Origin: Prasinococcaceae sp. CCMP 1430
Lineage: Eukaryota; Prasinodermophyta; Palmophyllophyceae; Prasinococcales; Prasinococcaceae
NCBI GenBank assembly: GCA_013416795.1
Contig: RQSC01000154.1
Coordinates: 1-24,361, forward strand
Length of the DNA: 24,361 nt
Direction: 5' to 3'
The notes under the pieces were generated by a model. It had not been told where the DNA came from. It saw nothing but the letters and a program-made list of their open reading frames with translations, and did no database searches. Positions 1 to 8,228 of this stretch are shown one piece after another (position 1 is the stretch's first letter; each line of letters begins with the position of its first letter). The translations under genes and the position numbers were made by a program.

Positions 1-2207
1 CAGGTCCCACTGGTGCGTTGTTTTTTTCCCGTAATTTTGGCGTTGAGGGGAGCGAGTGCCGTCCGCAGGGCGAGCGGCCGCGCCGGCGTGGGAGGCAGGG
101 CTGGGGGCGCACACGCCCGCGCGCAGCCTCTGTGGACGAGCGATACCCGGGCTGGTGAGTCAGCTCTTGTTCCAAACGAGGAGTGGCACAGCGCGCTCGC
201 GCGCCTTCGGCGGGACGGCGTCGGCGAGGTCGACGCCAGCACGCGTGCGGCGCTCGTGGAGAGCGGCTTCGCTCCGGAGCAGCCATGCTTCATCGTGGGC
301 CCGCGTTGCCACCCACGCTGTCAGCAGCCGGCCCCTCCAACACCCGTGGAGGCACTCTCGCGCGTCTGCCTAGCCGCGCTCCCGGACGACGGCGAGACGC
401 GGCTCTCGGCGTGGCAGCTGGAGGTGCCTGCCAATTTGGATGCAGGATACACTAGTGGCTACAATGGCAGCGTCGGCGCGCGTGACTCGGATGCTGGAGC
501 TACCGGAGGTCCAACTCAGCGTTTCGGCGTGCCCGCGGTCATCGGCATCGGACCTGCCAAGAGCGCCAGCACTGGGCTCTTCGGAATGCTCTATCGCCAC
601 CCGGCGGTGCCAGAACCTGTGAAACCCCCGAAAGCTGGGGGCGCGGGAGGAATCTTCGAGCCAGGACACTTCACGAGTTTCGACCACATCTTCAGCATGG
701 GACTGCCGCACCTCGCGAGTTACTTCCCCGTCGCTTCGGGCCCTGCCGCATTGGACGAGCGCGAGCGCGTGGCACGGGGCAAAGGCCTGCGCGAGCGCGT
801 CCAGATGGATGCCCTGTCCGCTCGGGCGATCGCTGACCACGTTGGCTCACGCGTGACAAGCGACGCAACGCATCGCCTAGCTGCGATGCATGCGGCAGCG
901 GTTGCAGCCCCCCGACAGACGGTCACTGCTGGCGGCGGCACGGTGGCCACACCCAGCGCGCCAGAACTGACGCGCGGCGCCCCGCTCTTCGCCGAGAAGA
1001 GTCCATGGTACATCAGCCACCCCCTTGCGCCTTACCGATTGCACGCGACGCTGCCGGGCGCCCTGGCGGTGGCGACCCTTCGGGACCCAGTCGAGCGCGC
1101 ATTTTCCGGCTTTGTACACACGAACAAGAATCGCTTCGCGAGGGGGCTGGGGCCACTCATGCCTTTCAATCAAACGGTCGAGATGGCCATTGCGGAGGTC
1201 GAGCGCTATCGCACGTGCCGCGATGCGACGTGGCCGACGGCGGCGGCAAGCGCGGGCGCTCAGGCGGACACGTACCACGCGCTGTTCACGAGTGATGGCG
1301 TCTCGACGCGGACGCTCCAAGAGATCGATGAGCACATTTGGTACGCGTGCGGAGACTACGCTGGCTTCGATTTTACGCACGTGCGCAATCGCTTCTCGGT
1401 GCGTGCGCCGTGCGCCTATGGCGGTGGCCATCGCCCGTCGCGCGCGCTGGCGTGTCCGCTGCTTCGAGCGCGTGATCGCGCCGGGAGTCACTGACCGGTA
1501 CCTGAGCACACGGCTACGCCCCCCGCCTCCCCCTCCACATGCCACTTTTGATGACGCAGGCGCCTGTCGATGAAATCGTGTTCTATTCCCTGTATCACGA
1601 GCATTTGCCGCGCTGGAGACGAGTGCTCGGGAACCGGCTGCGGATCGTCTCGGAGGGCGATCTGAGGAACGACGCAAACGCAACCATGAACTCGCTGGCC
1701 GCGAGCCTGGGCCTTGCGCCTTTCGATTTCAGCAAGGGAGGACTGGGTTCGCCCAACAACAAGACAGAGGACATTCTCCGCCGCGCCGCACGGGTCAACA
1801 ACGTCAACAAGGGTCGTGGGGAAGGCCGGGGCGGGCGCCCTCCCGGGCGGCGAGGCGTATGGGGCGGTGGCGCACTGGCTGCTGATGGAGGGCGTCACGC
1901 AGGCCACCGCGCGGGCTCACGCCGGGCGAGCGCCGGCGGTGGGCGAAGGCGCGGCAATGACGTCAGCGACGCCGCGCGACGGAGGCTTCTGCAGCAAGCT
2001 CTCCCTCCCCGAAACCATCATCACGTGGGCGAGCGCGCAACGGCGCTCGGTACAGCAGGCGTGTTGCGCACCAGCCGCCCCTTCACCGACCTGGACACCC
2101 TGCGCGATTCGGCTGCAATGGCACGGCTGCGCGCGTACGTCAGGGTCGTTCCCGCAGGCGTCAGCACTGACCCCGCGCTGCCAGAGAATGCATGGTTGAG
2201 GGACTGA
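1..2207 (+). CDS. Sulfotransferase family protein, 5' partial, intron-containing
   Basis: The protein probably moves sulfate from PAPS to a carbohydrate or other acceptor in the Golgi. The frame is open from the first base of the window and has no in-frame ATG before the domain, so the true start lies upstream or in an earlier exon. A 5'-phosphosulfate loop (GIGPAKSAST) is encoded near 544-573, and the 3'-phosphate site (LRDPVERAFSGF) near 1075-1110. A GT-AG intron at 1399-1559 (GTGCGTG...GACGCAG, phase 0) joins the first frame to a second one carrying DEIVFYSLYHEHLPRW and LRIVSEGDL, which fits the C-terminal half of the domain. A 5' splice site at 1381, or a small extra exon around 1468-1496, is also possible. 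After about 1810 the frame turns Arg/Gly-rich and is doubtful, so the last 400 bases may include another intron. The family call is firm; the gene ends are not. Confidence 0.72.
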
Positions 2208-3357
2208 GCGGCACAGCGAGCGACGCCCGCCCCCCCTCCCCGCCCGCTCCGGCCTTCGTCTCATGTTCACGGCTCCTTTCTGGCCATCAGGCGACATTAT
2301 CTTGGAGGGGGTCTCGTGTTGCCTTTAAAGTCACATCTTACGGTGAAGGGGTTGAAACCCTTTAAAACCTGAAAACTAAGCTTTGACCCAGGCCTACGCA
2401 AAATAGACCGGGTTGGGTGGGTGAGCTCGTGTGCAGACCCTCCTCTGACCCGATAACCCATATTAACCGAGGCTGAATATGCCATTATCTTGGAGGGGGT
2501 CTCGTGTTCACGCCGCGGGGGTTGCTGCGCGCGACAGCGCGCAAAGCAACAAGAGTGGCACACGCCGCGCGCGCGCCTCCTGCGCCAGATATTTTGATTT
2601 TTGGCCGCCCAGGCGCGTTCAGGGAACGCGCTCGGGGAACGACCGGCCAACACTGCAGTTCCACACGCGCTCGTGTGCAGACCCTCCTCTGACCCGATAA
2701 CCCATATTAACCGAGGCTGAATATGCCATTAAAAAAAGAGGTCGTTGAACTCTTCCACGCTTCTTGACGAGCATCGAACCCAAAAAAATCTGTGAGCCGG
2801 TCCGCGAAGAATTGCAGGCTTTTTGACGTGCGTCGAACAGCGCGTCGGCCGGTCGGGCGAAGGCATTTACGCCCGTTCCACAGCCGTGCGGAATATCTAT
2901 GGCGAATGCATCCATTACATTGACCGCGTTTTTAAGTTTGTATGGTCTTTGAGACTGAAGAATCGCGGCGATGCGAGAATTGCGCTTGCCATTCCGTAGA
3001 GTACGCGGTGCGCGTGCGCGAACGCCGCCGAATTCAAACGTCGGATCGCGCGCGCCCGCAAGCGGACGCGCACAAGGCTTCTTTGAACTCCGCTGAGTTC
3101 GCAAAAGGGCTCGGTTCCGCATTTGGAAGAATCGCGGAAGGAGGTTTTGGCGCGCCGCGGCGGGACGCGGCGCGAGCGCGAGGGAGAGTCGTGTGCGTGG
3201 CGACGTGGAGGCAATGTCAGGCTAAGCGGCGGCGGCGGCGCCGCGGCGCGTGCGGCCGCGCGCTGCAGACGCGGCCAAGGTCGGAGGGGGTGCTGGGGGG
3301 CAGCATGACTCGACGGCGCAGCGTCCGGCGCCACCGGCGGGCTCCCGCGCGCTGAGT
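2208..3357. other. Intergenic region, AT-richer, no gene recognised
   Basis: This stretch separates the sulfotransferase gene from the FtsZ-like gene. It is clearly richer in A and T than its surroundings, especially 2290-2480 and 2700-3000. It holds two repeat families described separately. No open frame resembles a protein I know. A degenerate pair, 'cttcttgacgagcatcgaac' near 2760 and 'ctttttgacgtgcgtcgaac' near 2819, suggests further old duplication. The 3' end should contain the FtsZ-like gene's promoter, but no TATA box stands out. Confidence 0.6.
2295..2731. repeat. Two units with shared ends and unrelated middles
   Basis: A 26-base word starting CATTATCTTGGAGG occurs at 2295-2320 and 2483-2508. 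A 63-base word starting GCTCGTGTGCAGACC and ending GAATATGCCATTA occurs at 2425-2487 and 2669-2731. The order is A-B/A-B, with the first B overlapping the second A by a few bases. Each unit therefore begins with A and ends with B. Unit 1 is about 193 bases and unit 2 about 249. The interiors (2321-2424, AT-rich; 2509-2668, GC-rich) do not look alike. This is seen directly; its origin, perhaps a non-autonomous element or a satellite fragment, is inference. Confidence 0.8.
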
Positions 3358-4734
3358 ATGCGGCAGAAGCACCCGCTGCGCATGTCAAAGCCATTTCGCC
3401 GCCCGCAGGGGGCGCGCGCAGCTCCGCGCACGGACGGCGCCGGGAGCGCTGCCAACGGCGTGTTTGCTGCTGCGGCGCAGGCCATCTCAACCTCCGACGT
3501 GCCGCTTCCGCCGACCGTCAAGCCCGCAGACGCGGAGGAGGATTCTGCGCCCGTGGCCGCGTCTGCGGATGCGCCAGACGAGCCCGTACCCCGCACCGAG
3601 CGCACCGCCGCGTCCGCGCGGTCCGCGGAGCCGGTGCCGCAGCCTCAACGGCGTGCGGGCTCGGCGCGGCGTGCGGGGGCGGCAGGCAAGTCGAAGCCGA
3701 GGCGCACCAACACCGTCACGAACATGCTGGCCACGGCCCCGCGGCGCCATCCAAAGGCTGTGTTCATTGGCTCGCGTCCAGATGGGGTGACGGTGGGGTC
3801 GATGCTCAAGGCCGACGGGCACGAGGTGGGAGTCGCAGGCGTGCCAGCTGATGTGACGGAATTGGCGAAGGGCGTGCGCACCAGCCCCCCTGAGTCGCTG
3901 GTATGCCTGGCGGCCCTCGGAGGCGACGAGGAGAAGATTCAGGCGAAGGTTGGCGCGCTCCGCTCGCTCGCGACCGCGGCAGCGGCGGCGAAGACGCTGT
4001 CGGTTGCCGTGGTGGCGCTCCCTTCGGCTGAGGAAGTCGGGGCGCACCGATGCGATGTGGCCGAGGCCGCCGCCGAGGCCCTTCTCGAGGGAGAGGGAGC
4101 GGTGGATGCGCTCATCGTGCTCGATGAGGTCGCCTGCTTCGACACGCCCTTCGTGCTTGCCGAGCATGCCGGTGGGCTGATGCAGCTCCTGCGCGGCTCG
4201 AGTCGCGCGGACGCGCGCAGGGCCCTCCGCGGACGGGCTGTCCTGGGCGTGGGCAAAGGGCCAGCCGCAGAGGCTGCTCGAAAGGCGCTCGCCGCCTGCG
4301 CAGTCCCGGAGACGGCCATGCCTCGCTCGGTGGTCTACTCCATGCACGGGTGCGTGTCGATTGCCGCGGCCGACGAGGTGGGGGCAGTAGTGCGGACGCT
4401 CGCGCACCCGAACGCAGTCCTCGCGTTCGACTCGACGCTCGCTCCAAAGGGCGGAGAGAAGGGCATGGTGGTGATTGCCCTGGCGTCACGCTTCCACGGC
4501 ATCGGCAATGGCTTCCTTGCCGACTCGGCGCGCGCGGCCGCACTTGCCGAGCTGGCCATGGCCACCCCCGGCATAGACAGGCCCATGCCCAAGCTGCAAT
4601 ACGAGGAGACCGCTGTGCACAGCTTCCTTTCGCAGCGCGCGAAGGAGCGCGCGAGCGACTCTGCGGGCTACCTGCGGAGGCACAGCGAGGCGAAGGGCCG
4701 TGCGGCGTCGTCGCTGCTTGACGACATGCACTGA
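3358..4734 (+). CDS. Divergent FtsZ/tubulin-fold protein lacking the GTPase signature
   Basis: This 458-residue protein starts at the first in-frame ATG, 3358; the frame stays open upstream without another ATG. Residues 1-130 are basic, then Ala/Pro-rich and low in complexity, and may hold a transit peptide. From about 133 (KAVFIGS) to 380 the order of elements follows FtsZ. There is a strand and loop where T4 should be, then SVAVVALPS and VDALIVLDE (compare VGVV.KPF and VDTLIVIPN in FtsZ). Next come VLGVGKGPAAEAARKALAAC (the GIG...RA..AA segment), an EV..VVRTL helix, and a final strand MVVIALASRF (like VTVIATGF). The GGGTGTG signature is replaced by AALGGDEEK (3910-3936), and the stretch between the T3 and T4 loops is shortened. 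Known FtsZ proteins form a GTP-dependent division ring of bacteria and plastids; GTP binding here is unlikely. The homology was judged by eye and is moderately secure. Confidence 0.5.
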   Translation: MRQKHPLRMSKPFRRPQGARAAPRTDGAGSAANGVFAAAAQAISTSDVPLPPTVKPADAEEDSAPVAASADAPDEPVPRTERTAASARSAEPVPQPQRRAGSARRAGAAGKSKPRRTNTVTNMLATAPRRHPKAVFIGSRPDGVTVGSMLKADGHEVGVAGVPADVTELAKGVRTSPPESLVCLAALGGDEEKIQAKVGALRSLATAAAAAKTLSVAVVALPSAEEVGAHRCDVAEAAAEALLEGEGAVDALIVLDEVACFDTPFVLAEHAGGLMQLLRGSSRADARRALRGRAVLGVGKGPAAEAARKALAACAVPETAMPRSVVYSMHGCVSIAAADEVGAVVRTLAHPNAVLAFDSTLAPKGGEKGMVVIALASRFHGIGNGFLADSARAAALAELAMATPGIDRPMPKLQYEETAVHSFLSQRAKERASDSAGYLRRHSEAKGRAASSLLDDMH

Positions 4735-4900
4735 ATGCCGCGGCCGGCCACGCGATGGAGGGGTTGAGCTGCCGGGGTGGTATGAAATCGAGAGCGCGCC
4801 CATCGAAGCCACTCGGTTGTATAAACCCGGCGCGAGTAGCGAGAGCCTTCGACGAGGAGAGTGGGCGCGGCGGGCCGACGACGTTGTGAAGATTGAATAT
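4735..4900. other. Convergent intergenic spacer
   Basis: This 166-base gap lies between the stops of the FtsZ-like gene (+) and VPS37 (-), so both 3' ends must fall here. TGTATAA at about 4817 is a possible polyadenylation element for the plus-strand gene. No other structure is visible. Confidence 0.5.
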
Positions 4901-6058
4901 TTACAGGGTGTACATGAACGCGCTGCCGCCGCGCGCGCCAGGCAACGGGGCTCTGTCGTTTGCAGGTCCCGCCCCCGCCTGAATTCCAGGGTGAAGATGC
5001 TGGGGCGGGTGCAGGTGCGGCGGGAGCGTGGCCGGGTGCGTCGGCGGCTGGTACGCTCCGGCGCGCTGCTGTGCCGCGGGGTTTGGCGCGAGCGCCGAGC
5101 GGGACGCCTCCTCGTAGGCCTCCTTTATCGCGGATCGCAGCCAGAACTGCTTGCGGAGCCGGAGGTAGCGGTCGAGCGCGGCGTCGGCCTCGTCGGGCGG
5201 CACGTCGCACAGCGAGTGCTCGAGCGCCTCGCTCTCGTCCTTGGACTCCTTCACTGCCTCCCCCAGACGCGCCATGATGCCCGCGGTGGACATAGCGGCG
5301 AGCGCCTCGGCCTGCTTGGCCATGGCGCCCCTGTACGCTTCCAGCGCCGGCTCCAACTCGGTCGAGCGCACGATGGCCACATGGCCGCGCCCATTCTTTA
5401 TGTCTGGTTCGAGCGCGAGGTTGGCCTCGGCGAGAGCCTTGCACTCATCCTGCGCCTGCTGCACCATCTCTGCCAACTGGCCGGCGTTGCCCTGCTCCGC
5501 CGCGAAGGCGTCGAAAGCAGAGGATGACGTCAGCAGCGTGAGCAGTTCGTCGTTCGACAGCTCTCCGAGCGCCAGGAACCGCTCCGGCACCGCCGGAACT
5601 GTGGTTGACGACTGGCGGCACATGCTCGCCTCGTTGTGGCCAGAAGCCCTCGATCCGTTCGCGCCGCCGAGCGCTCCGGCACCCGCCCCGAGCGTCGCGA
5701 CCACGTCGGATACCACTTTGGCGAGATTGCTCCCCTTCGCCACGTCCCACAGCCGCGTGCGCTTGAAGCCCACCGCGCCGCTCTCGCGGTCCACCCACGG
5801 GTGACTCACCGGTGGCGACACACGCAGCTCCGGTGACACCGCCGGAAACTCGTCCGAGAGGCACACGTGCAGCGTCGCGGCCCCGCGCCCGCGCGGCAGC
5901 TGGAGCGGCAGCTCGAACTCGGCAGCGACGCTGCTTCCGCCTCGGCTTCCGCCGCCGCCTCCGCCACCGCCGCGGCCGTCCACCTCCACCACGGCGGGAG
6001 AAGCTTTCTGCAGCCCCACGACCTGCTCCGCGCGCGCGTCAGACACCGCCGGCGCCAT
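4901..6058 (-). CDS. VPS37: VPS37-like ESCRT-I subunit with UEV-like and Mod(r) domains
   Basis: ESCRT-I sorts ubiquitinated membrane cargo into multivesicular endosomes, and VPS37 is the subunit that stabilises the core with TSG101 and VPS28. The start is the ATG at 6058, giving 385 residues beginning MAPAVSDARAEQ; the 44 residues upstream are low-complexity and partly repeat-encoded. Residues 5-125 look like the inactive UEV domain of VPS37A, with a poly-Gly insertion at 29-37 and the conserved HPWVD at about 86-90. Residues 165-315 are a Mod(r) domain: LSNDELLTLL, then long helices, ending with a Y..LR(K)...R..IKEAYEE segment. The Pro/His-rich tail (about 320-385) ends in FMYTL. No intron is needed. 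It is tail-to-tail with the FtsZ-like gene and head-to-head with the CZIB-like gene. Confidence 0.85.
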   Translation of the reverse strand: MAPAVSDARAEQVVGLQKASPAVVEVDGRGGGGGGGGSRGGSSVAAEFELPLQLPRGRGAATLHVCLSDEFPAVSPELRVSPPVSHPWVDRESGAVGFKRTRLWDVAKGSNLAKVVSDVVATLGAGAGALGGANGSRASGHNEASMCRQSSTTVPAVPERFLALGELSNDELLTLLTSSSAFDAFAAEQGNAGQLAEMVQQAQDECKALAEANLALEPDIKNGRGHVAIVRSTELEPALEAYRGAMAKQAEALAAMSTAGIMARLGEAVKESKDESEALEHSLCDVPPDEADAALDRYLRLRKQFWLRSAIKEAYEEASRSALAPNPAAQQRAGAYQPPTHPATLPPHLHPPQHLHPGIQAGAGPANDRAPLPGARGGSAFMYTL

Positions 6059-6553
6059 CGCGCCCGGCACTGTCCGCCCGCCCGCCCTCCAGCCAGCGCC
6101 CCCGCCTCCGAGGCCGCCCAACACCCCGCGCCCGCGGCGCCAGCGCTTGCGCCCAGCACCGCTCGCACGCGCGCGCGCGCGCGATCGCATGCGTTTTCAC
6201 CTACGCTTCACATATGTACGTCAAAACGCAGGGAAATCGCGACGCCGCTCGCACGCGCGCGCGCGCGCGATCGCATGCGTTTTCACCTACGCTTCACATA
6301 TGTACGTCAAAACGCAGGGAAATCGCGACGCCGCTCGCACGCGCGCGCGCGCGCGATCGCATGCGTTTTCACCTACGCTTCACATGCAGTAGCTAGGTCA
6401 AAACTAAAGCACGCGTTTCTCCATCTCCGTCACATGTGAGAAGAGCGTACAGTACGTGACATGTGTGTGAGCGTGTGTGCGCGCGCGAGCGCGCACGGGG
6501 GTGGTGGCGGCACAGCGCGCGCGCGCCCCCCCTTGCGCGCGCCGCCGGCCGCG
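6059..6553. promoter_or_regulatory. Divergent promoter region between VPS37 and CZIB-like genes
   Basis: The two flanking genes are transcribed away from this 495-base interval, so it should hold both promoters. It contains the 86-base tandem repeat (6161-6385). Downstream are an E-box palindrome, CACATGTG, at 6431-6438 and a second GTGACATGTG at about 6457-6466. The segment next to the CZIB-like start is GC-rich with alternating purine/pyrimidine runs. No TATA box was identified. Promoter function follows from gene geometry and is inference. Confidence 0.5.
6161..6385. repeat. 86-bp tandem repeat, about 2.6 copies
   Basis: Copies start at 6161, 6247 and 6333, exactly 86 bases apart and identical as far as I can read; the third stops after the CACAT at 6385. 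Each unit begins GCTCGCACG, runs through an alternating CG tract, then GATCGCATGCG. It next has GCGTTTTCAC and GTCAAAACGC, an inverted pair with one mismatch around the palindrome ACATATGT. Each full unit also contains TACGTCA, a bZIP/CRE-type half-site. Confidence 0.92.
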
Positions 6554-7231
6554 ATGCCGACCTTCGTGCTGTGGGTGAAGGCCGAGCTCGAGAACGTGGC
6601 GGAGATCGCAGCGCCGGCGGGCCACGCGTGGTGCATCGACGTGCAGCAGGCCGCAGGCACCGAGGAGAAGAAGGGGGTGTGGGTCGACCCCGCCGAGGAG
6701 GCCGAGCTGAGCGGCTCGCGCGGCGTCGCCAACCTCGTCATCAAGTTCGACAACAAGGAGGCCTCGGCCAGCCTGGTGGATATCAAGGTGTGTGTGAGAG
6801 AGTGAGTGCGTGCGTGCGTGTGCATGCGTGCGTTTGCGTGCGCGCGCGCGCGCGTGCGTGTGCGCGTGCGTACGCATTTGCATAGGTGTGTGTGCGTGTG
6901 TGTGCGCGCGCGTGTGTGCGCATGTGTGCGCTGACCGCCGCCTGTCCTTCCGCAGGGGCTGGTCCCGGCGACGTACACCGCCGAGGGTCAGGAGAAGGAC
7001 AAGTGGCAGCCGCTGATTGCGCTCGAGTGCCGCGGCCTCGAGCCCATCGCCTGGCAGCCGCGCGGGGGTTACAGTGTGACGAGCGCCGGCGGCAGCGGCA
7101 AGGTGTTCGAGGACGTTGAGTTCGAGGACGGCGAGTGGTGTGAGTATGACGACGAGGACGACCTCAGCGTGGAGATCGGTGAGCTGGAGCACGAGTGGCG
7201 CGTGCACAAGGAGAAGAAGGGCAAGAAGTGA
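6554..7231 (+). CDS. CZIB: CZIB / DUF866 (UPF0587) family protein without zinc cysteines
   Basis: The family (human C1orf123) is a small two-lobed cytosolic protein that binds zinc through two CxxC pairs; its role is poorly defined. There are two exons, 6554-6787 and 6956-7231, joined in phase 0 (ATCAAG|GTGTGTG...CCGCAG|GGGCTG), giving 169 residues, close to the usual ~160. Family marks are the N-terminal VKAELENV, GSRGVANLVIKF in exon 1, and ECRGLEPIAWQP and GEWCEYDDEDD in exon 2. Both CxxC motifs are absent: QQAAGTEE stands at residues 31-38 and FDNK at 65-68. The C-terminus is a Lys-rich tail. The intron (168 bases) is almost pure GT/GC repeats. The family call is strong, but a zinc-independent function must be assumed. 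Confidence 0.85.
6788..6955 (+). other. TG/CG-repeat intron of the CZIB-like gene
   Basis: The 168-base intron starts GTGTGTGTGAG and ends CTTCCGCAG. Most of it is alternating GT, GC and TGCG repeats, with only the last 25 bases resembling a normal 3' intron end. Reading through meets an in-frame TGA at 6803-6805, so splicing is required to join the two homologous parts. Confidence 0.85.
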
Positions 7232-7416
7232 CGCGAGCGCGCACGTGCACGCGTGAGCGAGCGAGCGAGCGAGCGCACGTAAGCACCGGCCGGACCGCCG
7301 CACGCCGTCGCCGCATGTGTCCACCACTGCCGCCACGCGCACGCGCGCGCACGTAGATTCACACAAGCACGCACGCGCGCACATCCTCACCCTCACACGC
7401 GCGCGCACACACACAT

Positions 7417-7417
7417 A

Positions 7418-7464
<47 letters not shown>
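7417..7464. repeat. (ACGC)n microsatellite
   Basis: About twelve uninterrupted ACGC units lie 3' of the CZIB-like gene. Related CG/CA-rich sequence flanks them on both sides (about 7366-7475), so the whole stretch is low-complexity, alternating purine/pyrimidine DNA. Confidence 0.95.
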
Positions 7465-8031
7465 GCACACATCGGATAGCCGTCGAAGCCGAAACCGCCC
7501 GCTCCCATTCATGAGAAATTCATTTACCAGTCAAGACAACCCACGGGCGATCCTAAGGAGAAGCTTCGTTTGCATTGGCGTGTTTGATCTTTTCCAAAGC
7601 TTTTGGGTGCTGGGCGCAGAGGTGTGCCACTGTGCGCGCGGAGCGGCGGCGCGCTGAGGGCAGCGTTGGGGGCGTTCGAGTGGTGGGCGGCGATACGGCG
7701 CTCACCCGCGCGCTCGGCCCGGCAGCCGCCGGCCGCCGCGAGGGCTTTCGGAGGGCCCCGGCGGCCCCGCGGCCGCCCCCATCAAAACGCACGCCAAAAG
7801 CCAAACCCAAATGCGCTCGGTCATTTCGAAGGGCGACGCCCGCGCGTCACTTCCAAGGGCACTTCCAAGGGCGAATTTCACGACGAGCCCCCGAAAATTG
7901 CCGCGCGCGTCGACGTTTCAATGCACGATGCAATGAGAATATGCAGAATGCATTCGGGAGGGGGTTGCAAAGGCGGTTTATGTCGCCGGACGTGTCAGCC
8001 CTCGCGGTGGGGGTGCCGGGCGTACGCGGAC

Positions 8032-8063
8032 GATTTTGATTTTGATTTTGATTTTATTATTTT
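8032..8063. repeat. (TTTTGA)n hexamer run
   Basis: GATTTTGATTTTGATTTT continues to a TTATTATTTT end. It is a short AT-rich microsatellite standing out from GC-rich surroundings. Confidence 0.9.
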
Positions 8064-8228
8064 CGTCAAATTTTTGTGTTGGTTTGGGACGCTTGGGTTT
8101 AGGTTTGGGTTTGAGGTTAGATTGTAAACCCTAGAGTGCGCGCCCTGGTTCTAGAAGCTGCGGGCGTGGCGGCGGCTGGCGGCGGCGGCGGCGGCGGCGG
8201 CACACGCCGCCCGCCGCGCGGTGCGCAG

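Larger units (their letters stand above)
7232..8228. other. Intergenic region with simple repeats, possible hidden first exon
   Basis: No gene is recognised in this kilobase. It holds a GAGC run (7255-7274), an ACGC run (7417-7464), a doubled CACTTCCAAGGG (about 7849-7872), a TTTTGA run (8032-8063) and a telomere-like patch (8094-8133). The next gene lacks a start codon in its readable frame, so its first exon probably lies here. A candidate ATG at 7979 is followed by a short open frame, but no splice junction can be proved. Confidence 0.5.

Noticed and set aside
877-1683. Long minus-strand open frame opposite the sulfotransferase
   Set aside because: It is Arg/Ala-rich, has no recognisable motif, and lies opposite a conserved domain; such antisense frames are expected at this GC content. 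Similar shadows at 370-840, 3487-4407, 8117-9283 and 13516-14505 were dropped for the same reason.
2425-2731. Minus-strand peptides beginning MAYSASVNMGYRV, present twice
   Set aside because: They are simply the translation of the 63-base repeat copies; the frames diverge at once outside the repeat.
2750-2830. Possible tRNA (ATCGAACCC resembles a B-box complement)
   Set aside because: No matching A-box, acceptor stem or anticodon arm could be found around it.
6161-6385. CRISPR-like array
   Set aside because: The unit is continuous with no unique spacers, and the sequence is eukaryotic.
7553-7810. Minus-strand frame ending VAHLCAQHPKALEKIKHANA
   Set aside because: The last 25 residues look protein-like and could be a terminal exon, but there is no recognised family, no supported upstream exon, and the rest is low-complexity.
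7575-8039. Plus-strand 154-codon frame
   Set aside because: Arg-rich composition, no motif, and runs through microsatellite-like sequence.
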